From a virus, in the IMG/VR virus record IMGVR_UViG_3300025131_000287, positions 1 to 29,244 of that record: a stretch of DNA of 29,244 bases. The stretch is one strand, 5' to 3'. The notes under the pieces were generated by a model. That model saw only the letters and a program-made list of their open reading frames with translations, was not told the origin of the DNA and did no database searches. Each line of letters begins with the position of its first letter. Positions within the stretch are counted from its first letter, which is position 1. A program made the position numbers and the translations under genes. Positions 11,853 through 19,629 of the stretch are shown here, in pieces.

Positions 11853-12573
11853 TGTTTCCTCCTGTAATTAACTTTCCATTCTTGTCCCTCATTTCTTCGA
11901 GACTTTCTCTAGCAATCTTGCACCAAACTTTTTTTGGTACCACGGAGCCAAGAACGATCTGTTTTGAATATTCACGCTCTTTCTCGACTGGCACTCTTGC
12001 ATGAGTAAAGCTACTCTTATCCGTAGCTTCGCCGCTCCACGCAACCTCAAGCCCGTCAATCACAGAAAAATGCACTGACTTAAAGAGTCCATGTATCGCT
12101 GAAGTATCCAAAGACGGAAGCTCCATCTCTCTATCCAAATTATAGCTGACGAGGACATAATTGTCGACTTTTCCGCTACCTTCCGAGTGTGAAGATCCTG
12201 TCCACCCATTGTCGCTTTGAGTCGTCTTCACTTCAAAGTATATCGGATCCACTCTACCTGCGATGCAGACACCGAAATCGTTTTTTTGTTCTTCGTTATT
12301 GTGTGTCTTTGCCACCGTGTCAAATCCAGCATCGCTCAACACCCTCTTGATAGCATACTCGAATTCGTATGCTGCTCGGACAGTGAGATACACAGTTTGC
12401 TGACCCTTGTCCTTTTCGACATGCTGCACATAGTCATTAATCGTTTTAATTGATGGCTCAAGCCTTCGCAGAGACTTAAAGTTGTCGCCCACAACACTTT
12501 CCACTAGTGCCAGAACCTCCACTGCGAATTGTCTTGTCCTCATGAACATCATTAATTCTTCATGTGTCTTCAT
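11833..12573 (-). CDS. Putative type II restriction endonuclease (PD-(D/E)XK-like)
   Basis: 246 aa from ATG 12573, chosen because AAGGAAAACAA precedes it (an upstream TTG at 12591 would be in the Shine-Dalgarno). The core NDFGVCIAGRVDPIYFEVK gives Asp99 and Glu114-x-Lys116 followed by TTQ, a PD-(D/E)XK nuclease layout. Its placement directly before, and overlapping, a methyltransferase supports a restriction enzyme. Overlap at both ends means coupled translation. It could also be an endonuclease against host or rival phage DNA with the methylase protecting the phage. The specificity cannot be read. Confidence 0.7.
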   Translation of the reverse strand: MKTHEELMMFMRTRQFAVEVLALVESVVGDNFKSLRRLEPSIKTINDYVQHVEKDKGQQTVYLTVRAAYEFEYAIKRVLSDAGFDTVAKTHNNEEQKNDFGVCIAGRVDPIYFEVKTTQSDNGWTGSSHSEGSGKVDNYVLVSYNLDREMELPSLDTSAIHGLFKSVHFSVIDGLEVAWSGEATDKSSFTHARVPVEKEREYSKQIVLGSVVPKKVWCKIARESLEEMRDKNGKLITGGNNVRIAA

Positions 12574-12778
12574 TTGTTTTCCTTTTGTCAAATATTTTTG
12601 AAATCTGGTGAGCTAGCACCAGTCTGTCCGACTCTTTCGTTAAGTTTAAATTTTGGCTTTCTTCCAAAACTCTCCGAATTGCCACGAATACATCTTCTTC
12701 ATTCGTGTCTTCTCGCTTTTCTGGCCATGATATTTCCCGTTTCGTTCCTTTCGGGCCCGAAACAACCATTTTGGGCAT
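12560..12778 (-). CDS. Hypothetical protein (72 aa)
   Basis: MPKMVVSGPKGTKREISWPE, then helical (VFVAIRRVLEESQNLNLTK, LVLAHQISKIFDKR). Strong GGGGGAG before ATG 12778. Overlaps the endonuclease gene by 14 nt. It could be a small helper or control protein of the restriction-modification pair, though it has no clear helix-turn-helix, so this is a guess from position. Confidence 0.65.
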   Translation of the reverse strand: MPKMVVSGPKGTKREISWPEKREDTNEEDVFVAIRRVLEESQNLNLTKESDRLVLAHQISKIFDKRKTNEDT

Positions 12779-12795
12779 AAGTCACTCCCCCGCTT

Positions 12796-12984
12796 TCATT
12801 TGCTGATGCCTTCCAGCACCATCGTTAAGGCGTCAATGATGTCATATACACCGTCGGCATCTATGGACAATTTAAAATCTTTTCCCACCTCGAACATCAA
12901 TGTATCGTGGTGCTCGTAAATTCGGATCAGTCTCATATCGCCTTGGGCATCTGAAACGTAAAACGACTCTTCATTCTTAAACAC
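12796..12984 (-). CDS. Hypothetical protein (62 aa)
   Basis: Short beta-rich protein: MFKNEESFYVSDAQGDMRLI, IYEHHDTLMFEVGKDFKLS, then a helix DIIDALTMVLEGISK. GTG 12984 with AGGAAAAG upstream. It lies between the secreted protein and the 72-aa gene in one unit. No family recognised. Confidence 0.6.
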   Translation of the reverse strand: MFKNEESFYVSDAQGDMRLIRIYEHHDTLMFEVGKDFKLSIDADGVYDIIDALTMVLEGISK

Positions 12985-12999
12985 TTTTCTTTTCCTGAC

Positions 13000-13560
13000 T
13001 TAAAGATACTTGAACAATTCACCTTTCTTTCTTTCTTTGACGAGCGGAAGATATATATACTCTACCTCGATAAGAACGTCACGCTGGTAGCCATAGATAG
13101 AAGCAGTGATCACGAAGTTCCCAAACCTCCACTTTGTCTCCATTTCAGCAACGCCGACGGCTATGGCATAACACTCCGAAACAAACAAAAGCTCATCCAT
13201 AATGGACTCTTTTATCACCTTAGAATATTTATGCCTGCCGTACTTGGCATCAAGGGCTCTCAGCACCTCCTTGTATCTCAAAACACAATTCGATTCTGTC
13301 ACGCCTGTAGGCCCCAGTATCAAACTAGCCTCCCGTATTCTGTGATCAGTAGTGAATATTAATGCTAATTCAGTTTCAAGGGCATCCTGCATTCGTCCTG
13401 TAAAGTAAATTCTTCCCCAGGTAACATCGCCGTATTCGTACCGATACCCCTCAAGAACCTGGAAATGGGGGTTAACCTTTTCGCCCCATGGCAATCCCAA
13501 AGGTGCTGGTGTCGCCATGGCTGCTTGTACGAACAAAAAAAATAATATTACTGTTCTCAT
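13000..13560 (-). CDS. Secreted hypothetical protein with signal peptide (186 aa)
   Basis: From ATG 13560: MRTVILFFLFVQAAMA, a typical signal peptide with a cleavage site after AMA. The mature protein begins TPAPLGLPWGEKVNP and has a repeated beta-type pattern (YRYEYGDVTWGRIYFTGRM, KWRFGNFVITASIYGYQ). GLPWG near the mature start recalls small periplasmic proteins of unknown role. A longer frame to 13608 is excluded because the promoter at 13597-13625 overlaps it. No good Shine-Dalgarno before 13560. Confidence 0.7.
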   Translation of the reverse strand: MRTVILFFLFVQAAMATPAPLGLPWGEKVNPHFQVLEGYRYEYGDVTWGRIYFTGRMQDALETELALIFTTDHRIREASLILGPTGVTESNCVLRYKEVLRALDAKYGRHKYSKVIKESIMDELLFVSECYAIAVGVAEMETKWRFGNFVITASIYGYQRDVLIEVEYIYLPLVKERKKGELFKYL

Positions 13561-13596
13561 AGTCTTATAAGTAACTATAACTCGAAACCATAATTT

Positions 13597-13625
13597 ATGA
13601 TACCACAAATTTATTTTTTATTCAA
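13597..13625 (-). promoter_or_regulatory. Sigma70-like promoter for the 13560 gene
   Basis: Minus strand TTGAAT (13625-13620), 17-bp spacer, TATCAT (13602-13597). It overlaps the 3' end of the 13611..13829 gene and would drive the unit through the restriction-modification genes to 9704. Confidence 0.6.
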
Positions 13626-13829
13626 GTCTTTTTTTAATATTTTCAGTAATTTTAAAACGCTTTTTTTATTGGCAGGGGACAAAGACTTCAACACCTCTGC
13701 CACAGTCTTATCAGAACACTTGGATAAGTTCTCGGCTAGTGTCGCGATATATTCTTCTAGCTCTTTCCCTTTTTTGTCAGTCAATGTCAGCACCCTCTCG
13801 ACTCTCCTAACTAGATGTCGTGGAGGCAT
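13611..13829 (-). CDS. Small basic helical protein (72 aa)
   Basis: MPPRHLVRRVERVLTLTDKK, EEYIATLAENLSKCSDKT, VLKLLKILKKDLNKK. Rich in Lys, fully helical, nucleic-acid binding possible. A start at 13856 lies on the -10 box of the promoter at 13855-13883, so it cannot be on that transcript; ATG 13829 would leave a leader of about 19 nt. Its 3' end contains the next promoter. Confidence 0.6.
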   Translation of the reverse strand: MPPRHLVRRVERVLTLTDKKGKELEEYIATLAENLSKCSDKTVAEVLKSLSPANKKSVLKLLKILKKDLNKK

Positions 13830-13854
13830 TGAACAAATCTTATTTATTAACAAC

Positions 13855-13883
13855 ATTATATATCATTTTTCTTCATTTGTCAA
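13855..13883 (-). promoter_or_regulatory. Consensus sigma70 promoter for the 13829 gene
   Basis: Minus strand TTGACA (13883-13878), 17-bp spacer, TATAAT (13860-13855), both boxes perfect. The -35 lies in the last codons (VVDK-stop) of the 13873..14109 gene. Confidence 0.8.
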
Positions 13884-14109
13884 CAACTTTTTGCAACATG
13901 CTGCAAAATTCTATTTGGGAATAGGGAGTTTCTCGTAGGCGATGAGGACCAACTGTCCGGAACCACCAAACTCGCACACAGGGATCTTCGCCGCAGATTT
14001 CCATAATTTCATTGGCGAAGACTATCCCGTATGCAACAGTGTCACTATGATAAACATATTTTTTGACAAGGGTGCCTATGGTGATTAAGTCCCGTTCACT
14101 CGTTATCAT
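13873..14109 (-). CDS. VGDLV-like protein (78 aa)
   Basis: MITSERDLITIGTLVKKYVY, YGIVFANEIMEICGEDPCVR, then VWWFRTVG. IGTLVKK, a GIVF strand and a V-x-VWW strand fit the array family, with an eight-residue extension. ATG 14109 overlaps the upstream stop by 14 nt (ATG inside YDNE-TGA), the same overlap length as the array junctions though with different sequence. Confidence 0.7.
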   Translation of the reverse strand: MITSERDLITIGTLVKKYVYHSDTVAYGIVFANEIMEICGEDPCVRVWWFRTVGPHRLRETPYSQIEFCSMLQKVVDK

Positions 14110-14338
14110 AACTCTTCTGATATGTCTTGAGTGCCATCACCAGGCGTGAGTGCAGATCTGCGACGTGTCTCTCTGAACATTCTAATATTTCCGTTAAGTC
14201 AATAAAAGACTGCAGCACGCTTTCAATCCCGTATCTGTGGATTATCCTGTTCAGCTCTTTTTTTGGACCCGTTTCGGGGACTGCATCAGGAGCCTCACTT
14301 TCCTCTCCTTCGTTAGTCTCGGTATTTTCGTCTGTCAT
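14096..14338 (-). CDS. Hypothetical acidic/helical protein (80 aa)
   Basis: Acidic disordered start MTDENTETNEGEESEAPDAV, then a helical body (NRIIHRYGIESVLQSFIDLT, ECSERHVADLHSRLVMALK). ATG 14338 with GCGAGG upstream. Sits between the FKBP gene and the 78-aa gene. No family recognised. Confidence 0.65.
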   Translation of the reverse strand: MTDENTETNEGEESEAPDAVPETGPKKELNRIIHRYGIESVLQSFIDLTEILECSERHVADLHSRLVMALKTYQKSYDNE

Positions 14339-14385
14339 AATGTAATCCTCGCTTTAAATAGGCATACACAAACAAAAACCAGGAG

Positions 14386-14835
14386 CTACTCTTGAATCGA
14401 GACAACCTCGATTTCGAAGTTGAGATCCTTTCCTGCCATCGGGTGATTAAAGTCGATAACGACAACATCATCCTTGACTTCGTTAATGGTGCCGACAACA
14501 GGTTGGCCAGCCTCATTCGATCCCTGTACGACTTGCCCAGTGATAAATTCAAAATCATTTGGGAAATTCAACTTTGGAACTTCCGAAATCGCGTCAGGGT
14601 TTGTTGAGCCGTATGCCTCATCTGGCGTCAAGCTCACCTTCTTCTTTTCTCCCACTGCCATGCCGACGACGGCATTGTTGAATCCAGGAATCATCATTCC
14701 AGAACCAACCTGAAAGTCGATAGGCTCGTCTCTGGTATACGAACTGTCAAAGACAGTCCCATCGTTCAAGGTTCCCGTATAGTGCACCTGTACCGTGCTA
14801 CCATCCTCAACTGTATTTGTGTTGTTTGTGCTCAC
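14386..14835 (-). CDS. FKBP-type peptidyl-prolyl isomerase (SlyD-like)
   Basis: 149 aa. FKBP marks: VQVHYTGTLNDGTVFDSSY at the start, IPGFNNAVVGMAVGEKKK, PDEAYGSTNP, then an inserted flap (about 65-125) and FNHPMAGKDLNFEIEVVSI, typical of SlyD/FkpB-type isomerases with an insert-in-flap chaperone domain. The His-rich metal-binding tail of E. coli SlyD is absent. It catalyses proline cis-trans isomerisation and may assist folding in the cytoplasm (no signal peptide). GTG 14835 follows AGGAGAAAAA. Confidence 0.9.
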   Translation of the reverse strand: MSTNNTNTVEDGSTVQVHYTGTLNDGTVFDSSYTRDEPIDFQVGSGMMIPGFNNAVVGMAVGEKKKVSLTPDEAYGSTNPDAISEVPKLNFPNDFEFITGQVVQGSNEAGQPVVGTINEVKDDVVVIDFNHPMAGKDLNFEIEVVSIQE

Positions 14836-14880
14836 TTTTTCTCCTTTTGATTAATTCGTTTAAGCATCTCTATATATATG

Positions 14881-15129
14881 TCACTCAACACTTTTCAGTG
14901 CTGAAGCTTTTTGCAATTGCAATCTTTTTTTGATTTCCAACATATCGCGGTGTAACGAATCTATCTGAGATGCCATGGCTCTCAGATCTGCGTTTCCAGC
15001 TCGACTATACGCTGCCTTTTCCACTTTCTTTAGCTCTGCGGATCTGTACATCGAAACAAAGAACACACCAACCAGCGAAAGCAGCAGTACGACTGCTGCC
15101 GTGTTGACAATTCTTTCCAATTTACTCAT
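14881..15129 (-). CDS. Small TM plus coiled-coil protein (82 aa), possible inner spanin
   Basis: MSKLERIVNTAAVVLLLSLV begins a short cytoplasmic part and a TM helix (about 9-27), followed by a charged helix (SAELKKVEKAAYSRAGNADL, RAMASQIDSLHRDMLEIKKR). This is the layout of inner-membrane spanins, and the gene just upstream encodes a lipoprotein, with an endolysin 1.2 kb away. ATG 15129 overlaps the lipoprotein stop (ATGA). The lipoprotein is Cys-rich rather than Pro-rich, so the spanin call is only a possibility. Confidence 0.55.
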   Translation of the reverse strand: MSKLERIVNTAAVVLLLSLVGVFFVSMYRSAELKKVEKAAYSRAGNADLRAMASQIDSLHRDMLEIKKRLQLQKASALKSVE

Positions 15130-15425
15130 TTTTTGTTTTCTCCTATTTCGCACTGTGACTCACGGAGCCAACAGTATGTGCTGTTATCACCATGCACCAT
15201 ACAATCGTCAGTGCATGCTTGGTTGTGAAGTTTAGAGCCTGGATTGTGACACACCCAGACAGCAGGCTGACAATAGCCTCCGTCGGGCGGGACAGTCATA
15301 AAGTCCGTGTCACCTTCTAAGACACATGAAACATCAGCCTCCGACACTGTCGATTCTACTTGTGTGCTATCGCATGACAACAAAACCAGCCAAGCCAACA
15401 ATACCAATATTCTTTTATTTCTCAT
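15126..15425 (-). CDS. Cys-rich putative lipoprotein (99 aa)
   Basis: MRNKRILVLLAWLVLLSC: basic N-terminus, hydrophobic core and Cys18 as the lipidation site. The mature part carries eight further Cys (for example CVLEGDTDF, GGYCQPAVWVC, CTDDCMVHG), suggesting disulfides outside the cytoplasm. I chose ATG 15425, five bases after GAGGG; GTG 15437 would sit on the upstream stop. It pairs with the TM/coiled-coil gene downstream. Role unknown; outer spanin or envelope exclusion are options. Confidence 0.65.
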   Translation of the reverse strand: MRNKRILVLLAWLVLLSCDSTQVESTVSEADVSCVLEGDTDFMTVPPDGGYCQPAVWVCHNPGSKLHNQACTDDCMVHGDNSTYCWLRESQCEIGENKK

Positions 15426-15433
15426 AGTTACCC

Positions 15434-15670
15434 TCACTCAAAATCACTAACAAAGCCCTCAACGACTATGAGGCTTCCATGATTGTACGCGCTTTCACTA
15501 TAACATATAAATCCATATTCTTTAATCTTTTTCTTAGCAATTTTTCTCATTTCTTCTGAATTTCCTGTTATGATGCGGCAAGGGGGTGATGTCCAGTTCA
15601 GAAACTTGCATATCACCTCTTCCACGTCACGGTGCTTCACCTCATGAAGATCAAGTGTCTTGAATTTCAT
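15434..15670 (-). CDS. Smr-domain-like small protein (78 aa)
   Basis: MKFKTLDLHEVKHRDVEEVI has the LDLH motif that opens Smr domains, and CRIITGNSEEMRKIAKKKIK has the IITG segment of the second strand and its helix; a last strand GSLIVVEG follows. Smr domains bind or cut nucleic acids, for example branched DNA or RNA at stalled ribosomes. Length is about a single domain. Short proteins with DLHxxRH and IITGNS are seen in other phages. It overlaps the upstream gene by 20 nt. Confidence 0.65.
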   Translation of the reverse strand: MKFKTLDLHEVKHRDVEEVICKFLNWTSPPCRIITGNSEEMRKIAKKKIKEYGFICYSESAYNHGSLIVVEGFVSDFE

Positions 15671-15881
15671 TTTTCAATATTATTATCGGAAACCCGAAAC
15701 CCTGTTCACCGTCTGAATAAAAAATATGCACAGTTGGGGCAGAACTCATCTGCCACCTCACAGACAAAACACACCCTGCCCACTCAGGAAAATCGTCCTC
15801 CATGCCTTCGTTGAAAGGCGTCACCTTGAAGACAACTCCAACATCGTCAAGCCATCGAACCGTTGTGCCTAGGCTTATCAT
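15651..15881 (-). CDS. VGDLV-like small protein (76 aa)
   Basis: MISLGTTVRWLDDVGVVFKV, then an acidic loop, CVLSVRW and VHIFYSDGEQGFGFPIIIL. LGTTVRW with a GVVFKV strand and a V-x-IFYSDG turn follows the family plan (compare VHIYYAEM in the first array gene). ATG 15881 overlaps the upstream stop as ATGA. Unknown function. Confidence 0.7.
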   Translation of the reverse strand: MISLGTTVRWLDDVGVVFKVTPFNEGMEDDFPEWAGCVLSVRWQMSSAPTVHIFYSDGEQGFGFPIIILKNEIQDT

Positions 15882-16213
15882 ACATCAATCTCTATTTTCT
15901 GTATCAATCGAACGCCAATTCCGTGGAATTTCCCAAAATGTTCAATGTCATCGGTATCTTCACCTATCCGGATATATTTAAACTCTTCCTCTCCGAAGCC
16001 CGACAAGAAATTCATGAAGTCGTCAATGGGTGAAAAGCCCTGATACCACCTGACTCGCTCCCACCTTATCAGAAGCCCTTCTTTGCTCGGCTCATATATG
16101 CTGGCACTGTTGCATAGATTCTCCATAGTCTCATGGTGTTCTATTAGTGCCTCGAATATGTTCGTGAGCCTAGGTGACATAGTCACAACAATTTCGCTGT
16201 AGTAGTCTAACAT
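15878..16213 (-). CDS. Hypothetical protein (111 aa)
   Basis: MLDYYSEIVVTMSPRLTNIF, ALIEHHETMENLCN, then RWERVRWYQGFSPIDDFMNF and GEDTDDIEHFGKFHGIGVRL. No family recognised; no membrane segment. I prefer ATG 16213 because GCGGGG lies six bases upstream, but ATG 16219 (two more residues) is possible. First gene after the ACTATTTAT motif at 16234-16242. Confidence 0.6.
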   Translation of the reverse strand: MLDYYSEIVVTMSPRLTNIFEALIEHHETMENLCNSASIYEPSKEGLLIRWERVRWYQGFSPIDDFMNFLSGFGEEEFKYIRIGEDTDDIEHFGKFHGIGVRLIQKIEIDV

Positions 16214-16233
16214 TTTCATCCCCGCTTGTCAAG

Positions 16234-16242
16234 ATAAATAGT
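16234..16242 (-). promoter_or_regulatory. Candidate late promoter motif ACTATTTAT (copy 3)
   Basis: Minus strand ACTATTTATCTTG, about 20-30 bp before the 16213 gene and after the stop of the endolysin gene. Same nine bases as at 20624-20632 and 28433-28441. No sigma70 promoter is seen in this gap. Confidence 0.4.
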
Positions 16243-16283
16243 GGCTAAGCAACACTATTCTCCAAGCTTTCGAATGTCGACAT

Positions 16284-17111
16284 TCACTTGACTAAGATAT
16301 TTTCAAAGCCTGACTTTCCACCGACAAGCCAATCCCTATCGACATTGCCGCGTATACCATCAACCTCTGCGGAACCAGTCCACTGCCACACTGTCCACTC
16401 TTTCCAAGTACCAAGCCTGTCTTTCTTGATTCCTTTTTTGTGAGCGGATCTTGCATATGCCGCATGCCACAATGTGTATGTATCGAGTATGCTAGTGTTA
16501 TTATACAGCCCATACTTCACCATGTTCCCACCAGTGTAGATGATTGGACGGACACCGAACAAGGTTTCTGATTCCCTGAGAAACTCCACCACCCAATTGT
16601 GGATAGAGTCTGCACTGTGATCACCAGCAGTTTCAAAGTCCAAGACTGGACGCAAGTCGCCACACTCGACATTGTTGTGCTTTGCGAAATTCTTGACTTC
16701 CTTGTAAGGATCCTTGTGCAAGTCAGGACGAGCAAAATGATAACCGCCAACAGGGATACCAGCTGCACGGCAATCTAGAATATTCTGGGTGGCACGTGGA
16801 TCTTGATAGTTGTTGCCCTCCGTCATCTTGATCCAGCAAAACTCTGCCTTTCCAGACTCCCTGACTGTGTCCCAGTCAATGTCTCCTTGGTGGTGGCTGA
16901 TGTCTATACCTGGGTATATTTCAATTCCCAAGCTAGCCCTAGTCGCAGGGCCGCTCCTACCGTCCACTGCTAGTTTATTATCGGATTGATAATCCTTGAG
17001 CCTTTCCTCTGTTCTCTTACCGAATTTTCCGTCAGGGTATGCTCCCAAAGACTTCTGCAAACGCTTAACCTCTTGGCCGCGGCACCCAACTTCATGAATC
17101 CAACTACTCAT
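16284..17111 (-). CDS. Endolysin: peptidoglycan-binding domain plus GH25 lysozyme
   Basis: 275 aa. Residues 1-62 form a PG-binding_1 domain ([32 protein letters not shown]). Residues 65-270 are a GH25 muramidase: [13 protein letters not shown] with Asp70, [16 protein letters not shown] with the catalytic Asp158/Glu160 pair, and [20 protein letters not shown]. It cuts the MurNAc-GlcNAc bond of the cell wall at lysis. No signal peptide, so a holin is needed. ATG 17111 overlaps the dnaK stop by 8 nt, with GGAG in the last dnaK codons. A frame to 17150 runs into dnaK and is not used. Confidence 0.93.
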   Translation of the reverse strand: MSSWIHEVGCRGQEVKRLQKSLGAYPDGKFGKRTEERLKDYQSDNKLAVDGRSGPATRASLGIEIYPGIDISHHQGDIDWDTVRESGKAEFCWIKMTEGNNYQDPRATQNILDCRAAGIPVGGYHFARPDLHKDPYKEVKNFAKHNNVECGDLRPVLDFETAGDHSADSIHNWVVEFLRESETLFGVRPIIYTGGNMVKYGLYNNTSILDTYTLWHAAYARSAHKKGIKKDRLGTWKEWTVWQWTGSAEVDGIRGNVDRDWLVGGKSGFENILVK

Positions 17112-19005
17112 TTGCACACTCCTCGAAATCGGCGTCGATGATATCATCATCGTCCGGCTTAGCAGGACCCTCTTGGGCTGCCGTCTCTGGCTTGCTTGCT
17201 GCTGCCGTGGCGGCGTACATCTCTTTCGAGACGCCCTGCACTAGCTCAGTCAAGCTGGCCAGCTCCTTCGCTATAATATCCGGTGTGGAGTTCATTGACA
17301 ACTTTGCACGGACAGAAGCCACAGCTTCCTCTATGAGCTTTTTAGATTCAGCTGATATTTTATCTTCATTTTCCTTAATCAGCTTTTCTGCCTGGAAAGC
17401 TAGTGACTCAAGCTTGTTCTTGTTCTCCACTTCCTCTCGACGTTTCTTGTCGTCTACTTCGTTCGACTTCGCCTCCTGAACCATCCTTTCAATATCAGCT
17501 GACGAAAGTGTCCCGCTGCCTTGAATTGTGATGTGCTGCTCTTTCCCTGTTGCTTTGTCCTTTGCAGAAACACTAACGATCCCGTTCGCGTCAATATCAA
17601 ACTTTACTTCAACCTGTGGAACGCCTCTAGGTGCCGGTGGGATTCCGTCCAGCTTGAACACACCAATCTGTTTGTTGTCATTCGCGAACTCTCGCTCGCC
17701 CTGCAGGACACGGACATCTACCGCTGGCTGCATATCTGCGGCAGTGGTGAATACCTGTGACTTAGAGCAAGGAATGGTTGTGTTCCTCTCTATCAGGCGT
17801 GTCATAACACCACCCATAGTTTCAAGCCCCAGAGACAGCGGCGTTACATCAAGCAACAAGACATCATTCACCTCCCCGCTGAACACGCCGCCTTGGACGG
17901 CAGCACCTAGGGCGACAACCTCGTCAGGATTAACGGCAGAACTCGCGCTCTTTCCAAAGAATCCTTCGACGGCGGCACGAACAACTGGAATCCTGGTGGA
18001 TCCGCCAACCAACAAGATTTCGTTAATCTCCACCTTGTCGACTCCAGCATCAGATAACGCTCTCTCTACTGGGCCCATCGTCCTCGCAACGACACCATCT
18101 ATCATCTGCTCGAAGTTAGCACGAGTCAATAACATCTGCAAGTGCTTCGGGCCAGAAGCGTCAGCGGTGATGAACGGCAAATTAATATCTGTCTGTTGTG
18201 TGCTTGATAACTCTATTTTTGCTTTCTCGGCAGCTTCCTTGAGTCGCTGAGCAACCATGGCATCTTTCGACAAGTCTATGCTGCTCTCTTTCTTGAATGT
18301 TTCAACTATCCAGTCTATGACTATTTTGTCGATGTCATCACCGCCTAAATGGGTATCACCGTTAGTGCTTAGCACCTCTACAACATCATCTGCAATTTCA
18401 AGAACAGAGACATCAAAGGTGCCACCTCCCAGATCATATACCAATATCTTTCTTTCGCCTCCCTTATCCATTCCATATGCTAAGGCAGCTGCCGTTGGCT
18501 CGTTAATTATCCTCTTGACTTCCAGCCCTGCAATCTTTCCAGCATCTCTGGTTGCCTGTCTCTGAGCATCATTGAAATAGGCAGGTACCGTTATAACAGC
18601 CTCCTTGACATCCTCCCCCAGATACGACTCGGCGGCAGCTTTCAACTTAAGCAGCACCTGAGCACTGATTTCTTGTGGAGCATGTGCCTTGCCTCCCGCG
18701 ATTATTTCACACATTCCAGATTTTGATTTCTGAACCTTGTAAGGCATGCTCTGTGCCTCTTTCGACACTTCGTCGTACATCATCCCCACGAACCTTTTAG
18801 CAGAATACACTGTGTTCTGGGGGTTTGTGACTGCCTGCCTTCTAGCTGGGTTACCTACCAGCCTTTCGCCGTCATCGGCAAAGCCAATCACGGAAGGTGT
18901 TGTTCTAGATCCCTCTTCGTTCGTGATTATCCTAGGCTCGCCGCCTTCCATAACAGAAACAACTGAATTCGTTGTCCCCAAATCAATTCCAATTACTATA
19001 GTCAT
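17104..19005 (-). CDS. dnaK: Hsp70 chaperone DnaK
   Basis: A full-length DnaK of 633 aa. Nucleotide-binding marks: [33 protein letters not shown] and [20 protein letters not shown]; interdomain linker [12 protein letters not shown]; then the substrate-binding domain and a tail [12 protein letters not shown] like that of bacterial DnaK. All expected elements are present, so it should be an active ATP-driven chaperone. No dnaJ or grpE is in the window, so it would use the host's. It has its own sigma70 promoter and is coupled to the endolysin gene. Probably acquired from a bacterium. Confidence 0.97.
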   Translation of the reverse strand: MTIVIGIDLGTTNSVVSVMEGGEPRIITNEEGSRTTPSVIGFADDGERLVGNPARRQAVTNPQNTVYSAKRFVGMMYDEVSKEAQSMPYKVQKSKSGMCEIIAGGKAHAPQEISAQVLLKLKAAAESYLGEDVKEAVITVPAYFNDAQRQATRDAGKIAGLEVKRIINEPTAAALAYGMDKGGERKILVYDLGGGTFDVSVLEIADDVVEVLSTNGDTHLGGDDIDKIVIDWIVETFKKESSIDLSKDAMVAQRLKEAAEKAKIELSSTQQTDINLPFITADASGPKHLQMLLTRANFEQMIDGVVARTMGPVERALSDAGVDKVEINEILLVGGSTRIPVVRAAVEGFFGKSASSAVNPDEVVALGAAVQGGVFSGEVNDVLLLDVTPLSLGLETMGGVMTRLIERNTTIPCSKSQVFTTAADMQPAVDVRVLQGEREFANDNKQIGVFKLDGIPPAPRGVPQVEVKFDIDANGIVSVSAKDKATGKEQHITIQGSGTLSSADIERMVQEAKSNEVDDKKRREEVENKNKLESLAFQAEKLIKENEDKISAESKKLIEEAVASVRAKLSMNSTPDIIAKELASLTELVQGVSKEMYAATAAASKPETAAQEGPAKPDDDDIIDADFEECANE

Positions 19006-19078
19006 CTCTTCTCTCCTTCAAAGTAAGATTAGTGTATATAATATAATCACGCTTCATGCGAGCGCAACCTTATTTCTA

Positions 19079-19107
19079 ATAATAACAGATATTTTATCTT
19101 TTGTCAA
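19079..19107 (-). promoter_or_regulatory. Sigma70-like promoter for dnaK
   Basis: Minus strand TTGACA (19107-19102), 17-bp spacer, TATTAT (19084-19079). It lies between the 19111 gene and dnaK, with AAGGAGAGAAG before ATG 19005. There is no heat-shock sigma32-type sequence, so expression should not need host stress. Confidence 0.8.
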
Positions 19108-19110
19108 CAA

Positions 19111-19383
19111 TTATTTTTCATCAGGCTTATATTTTACAAGCCAATTAGTCGTCACCCAACCTCTGCGTTGGCCAACCTTTCTGGAAAAGGCTTTGTCAAA
19201 GTAGAACTCATACTCAGTACCAGGCACCATGTAAACCAGTGCCCTAATTCTATTTTTGAGAAAGTTTCCAGTTATCTTTTCCACTTCCAGTACTATTCCG
19301 AGCCATTCGCGCCCATATAAAACATGATAAACCGTATCGCCAGGTACTAGAGTTGTGTTGTTTTTCTTCCATGTTGTTGGCAT
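19111..19383 (-). CDS. SH3-like conserved phage protein (90 aa)
   Basis: MPTTWKKNNTTLVPGDTVYH, VLYGREWLGIVLEVEK, then RALVYMVPGTEYEFYF and GWVTTNWLVKY. PGDTVYHVLYGREWLGIVLEV is a longer version of the VGDLV...GIV plan, and similar proteins occur in T4-like marine phages as conserved hypotheticals. It may represent a fixed, single-copy relative of the array genes. ATG 19383 lies inside the end of the 19347..19487 microprotein gene. Confidence 0.7.
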   Translation of the reverse strand: MPTTWKKNNTTLVPGDTVYHVLYGREWLGIVLEVEKITGNFLKNRIRALVYMVPGTEYEFYFDKAFSRKVGQRRGWVTTNWLVKYKPDEK

Positions 19384-19487
19384 TCTTCAGTTGCAACCAT
19401 TTTGTTCTTTGATTCAACATCGCTAACCTTTATCAACACACCAAAACATATCCAACTCAATATCCAAAGCACCAAAACAACATTCAT
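19347..19487 (-). CDS. Single-TM microprotein (46 aa)
   Basis: ATG 19487 reads MNVVLVLWILSWICFGVLIK, one TM helix, followed by a polar tail (VSDVESKNKMVATEECQQHG). It overlaps the next gene by 37 nt. It is too short for most gene finders, but it fills, together with the microprotein upstream, what would otherwise be an empty 238-bp stretch. No clear Shine-Dalgarno, which lowers confidence. Confidence 0.45.
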   Translation of the reverse strand: MNVVLVLWILSWICFGVLIKVSDVESKNKMVATEECQQHGRKTTQL

Positions 19488-19494
19488 AAATCTA

Positions 19495-19629
19495 TTATTC
19501 ACTTTTCTTAATGTGCTCCATGGAGGGCTTGCTTTCTCCTTTAACTATCGCGCTTCTAACGTAAAATACCACTGCCGTTATAATAACCGCCATGGCATGC
19601 ACATGGATATTTTTCCTGATGCTATTCAC
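19495..19629 (-). CDS. Single-TM microprotein (44 aa)
   Basis: GTG 19629 reads MNSIRKNIHVHAMAVIITAV and VFYVRSAIVKGES, a basic N-terminus, one TM helix and a polar tail ending in IKKSE. The GTG overlaps the stop of the 198-aa gene by 8 nt (GTGAATAG), as expected for coupled translation. Unknown function; membrane location by inference. Confidence 0.5.
   Translation of the reverse strand: MNSIRKNIHVHAMAVIITAVVFYVRSAIVKGESKPSMEHIKKSE

Noticed and set aside
13561-13608. 16-residue extension before the signal peptide of the secreted protein
   Set aside because: Overlaps the -10 box of the promoter at 13597 and would put residues before a clear signal peptide.
17528-18250. 240-aa frame on the plus strand
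   Set aside because: Antisense shadow of dnaK, low-complexity Ser/Thr content, no ribosome-binding site.
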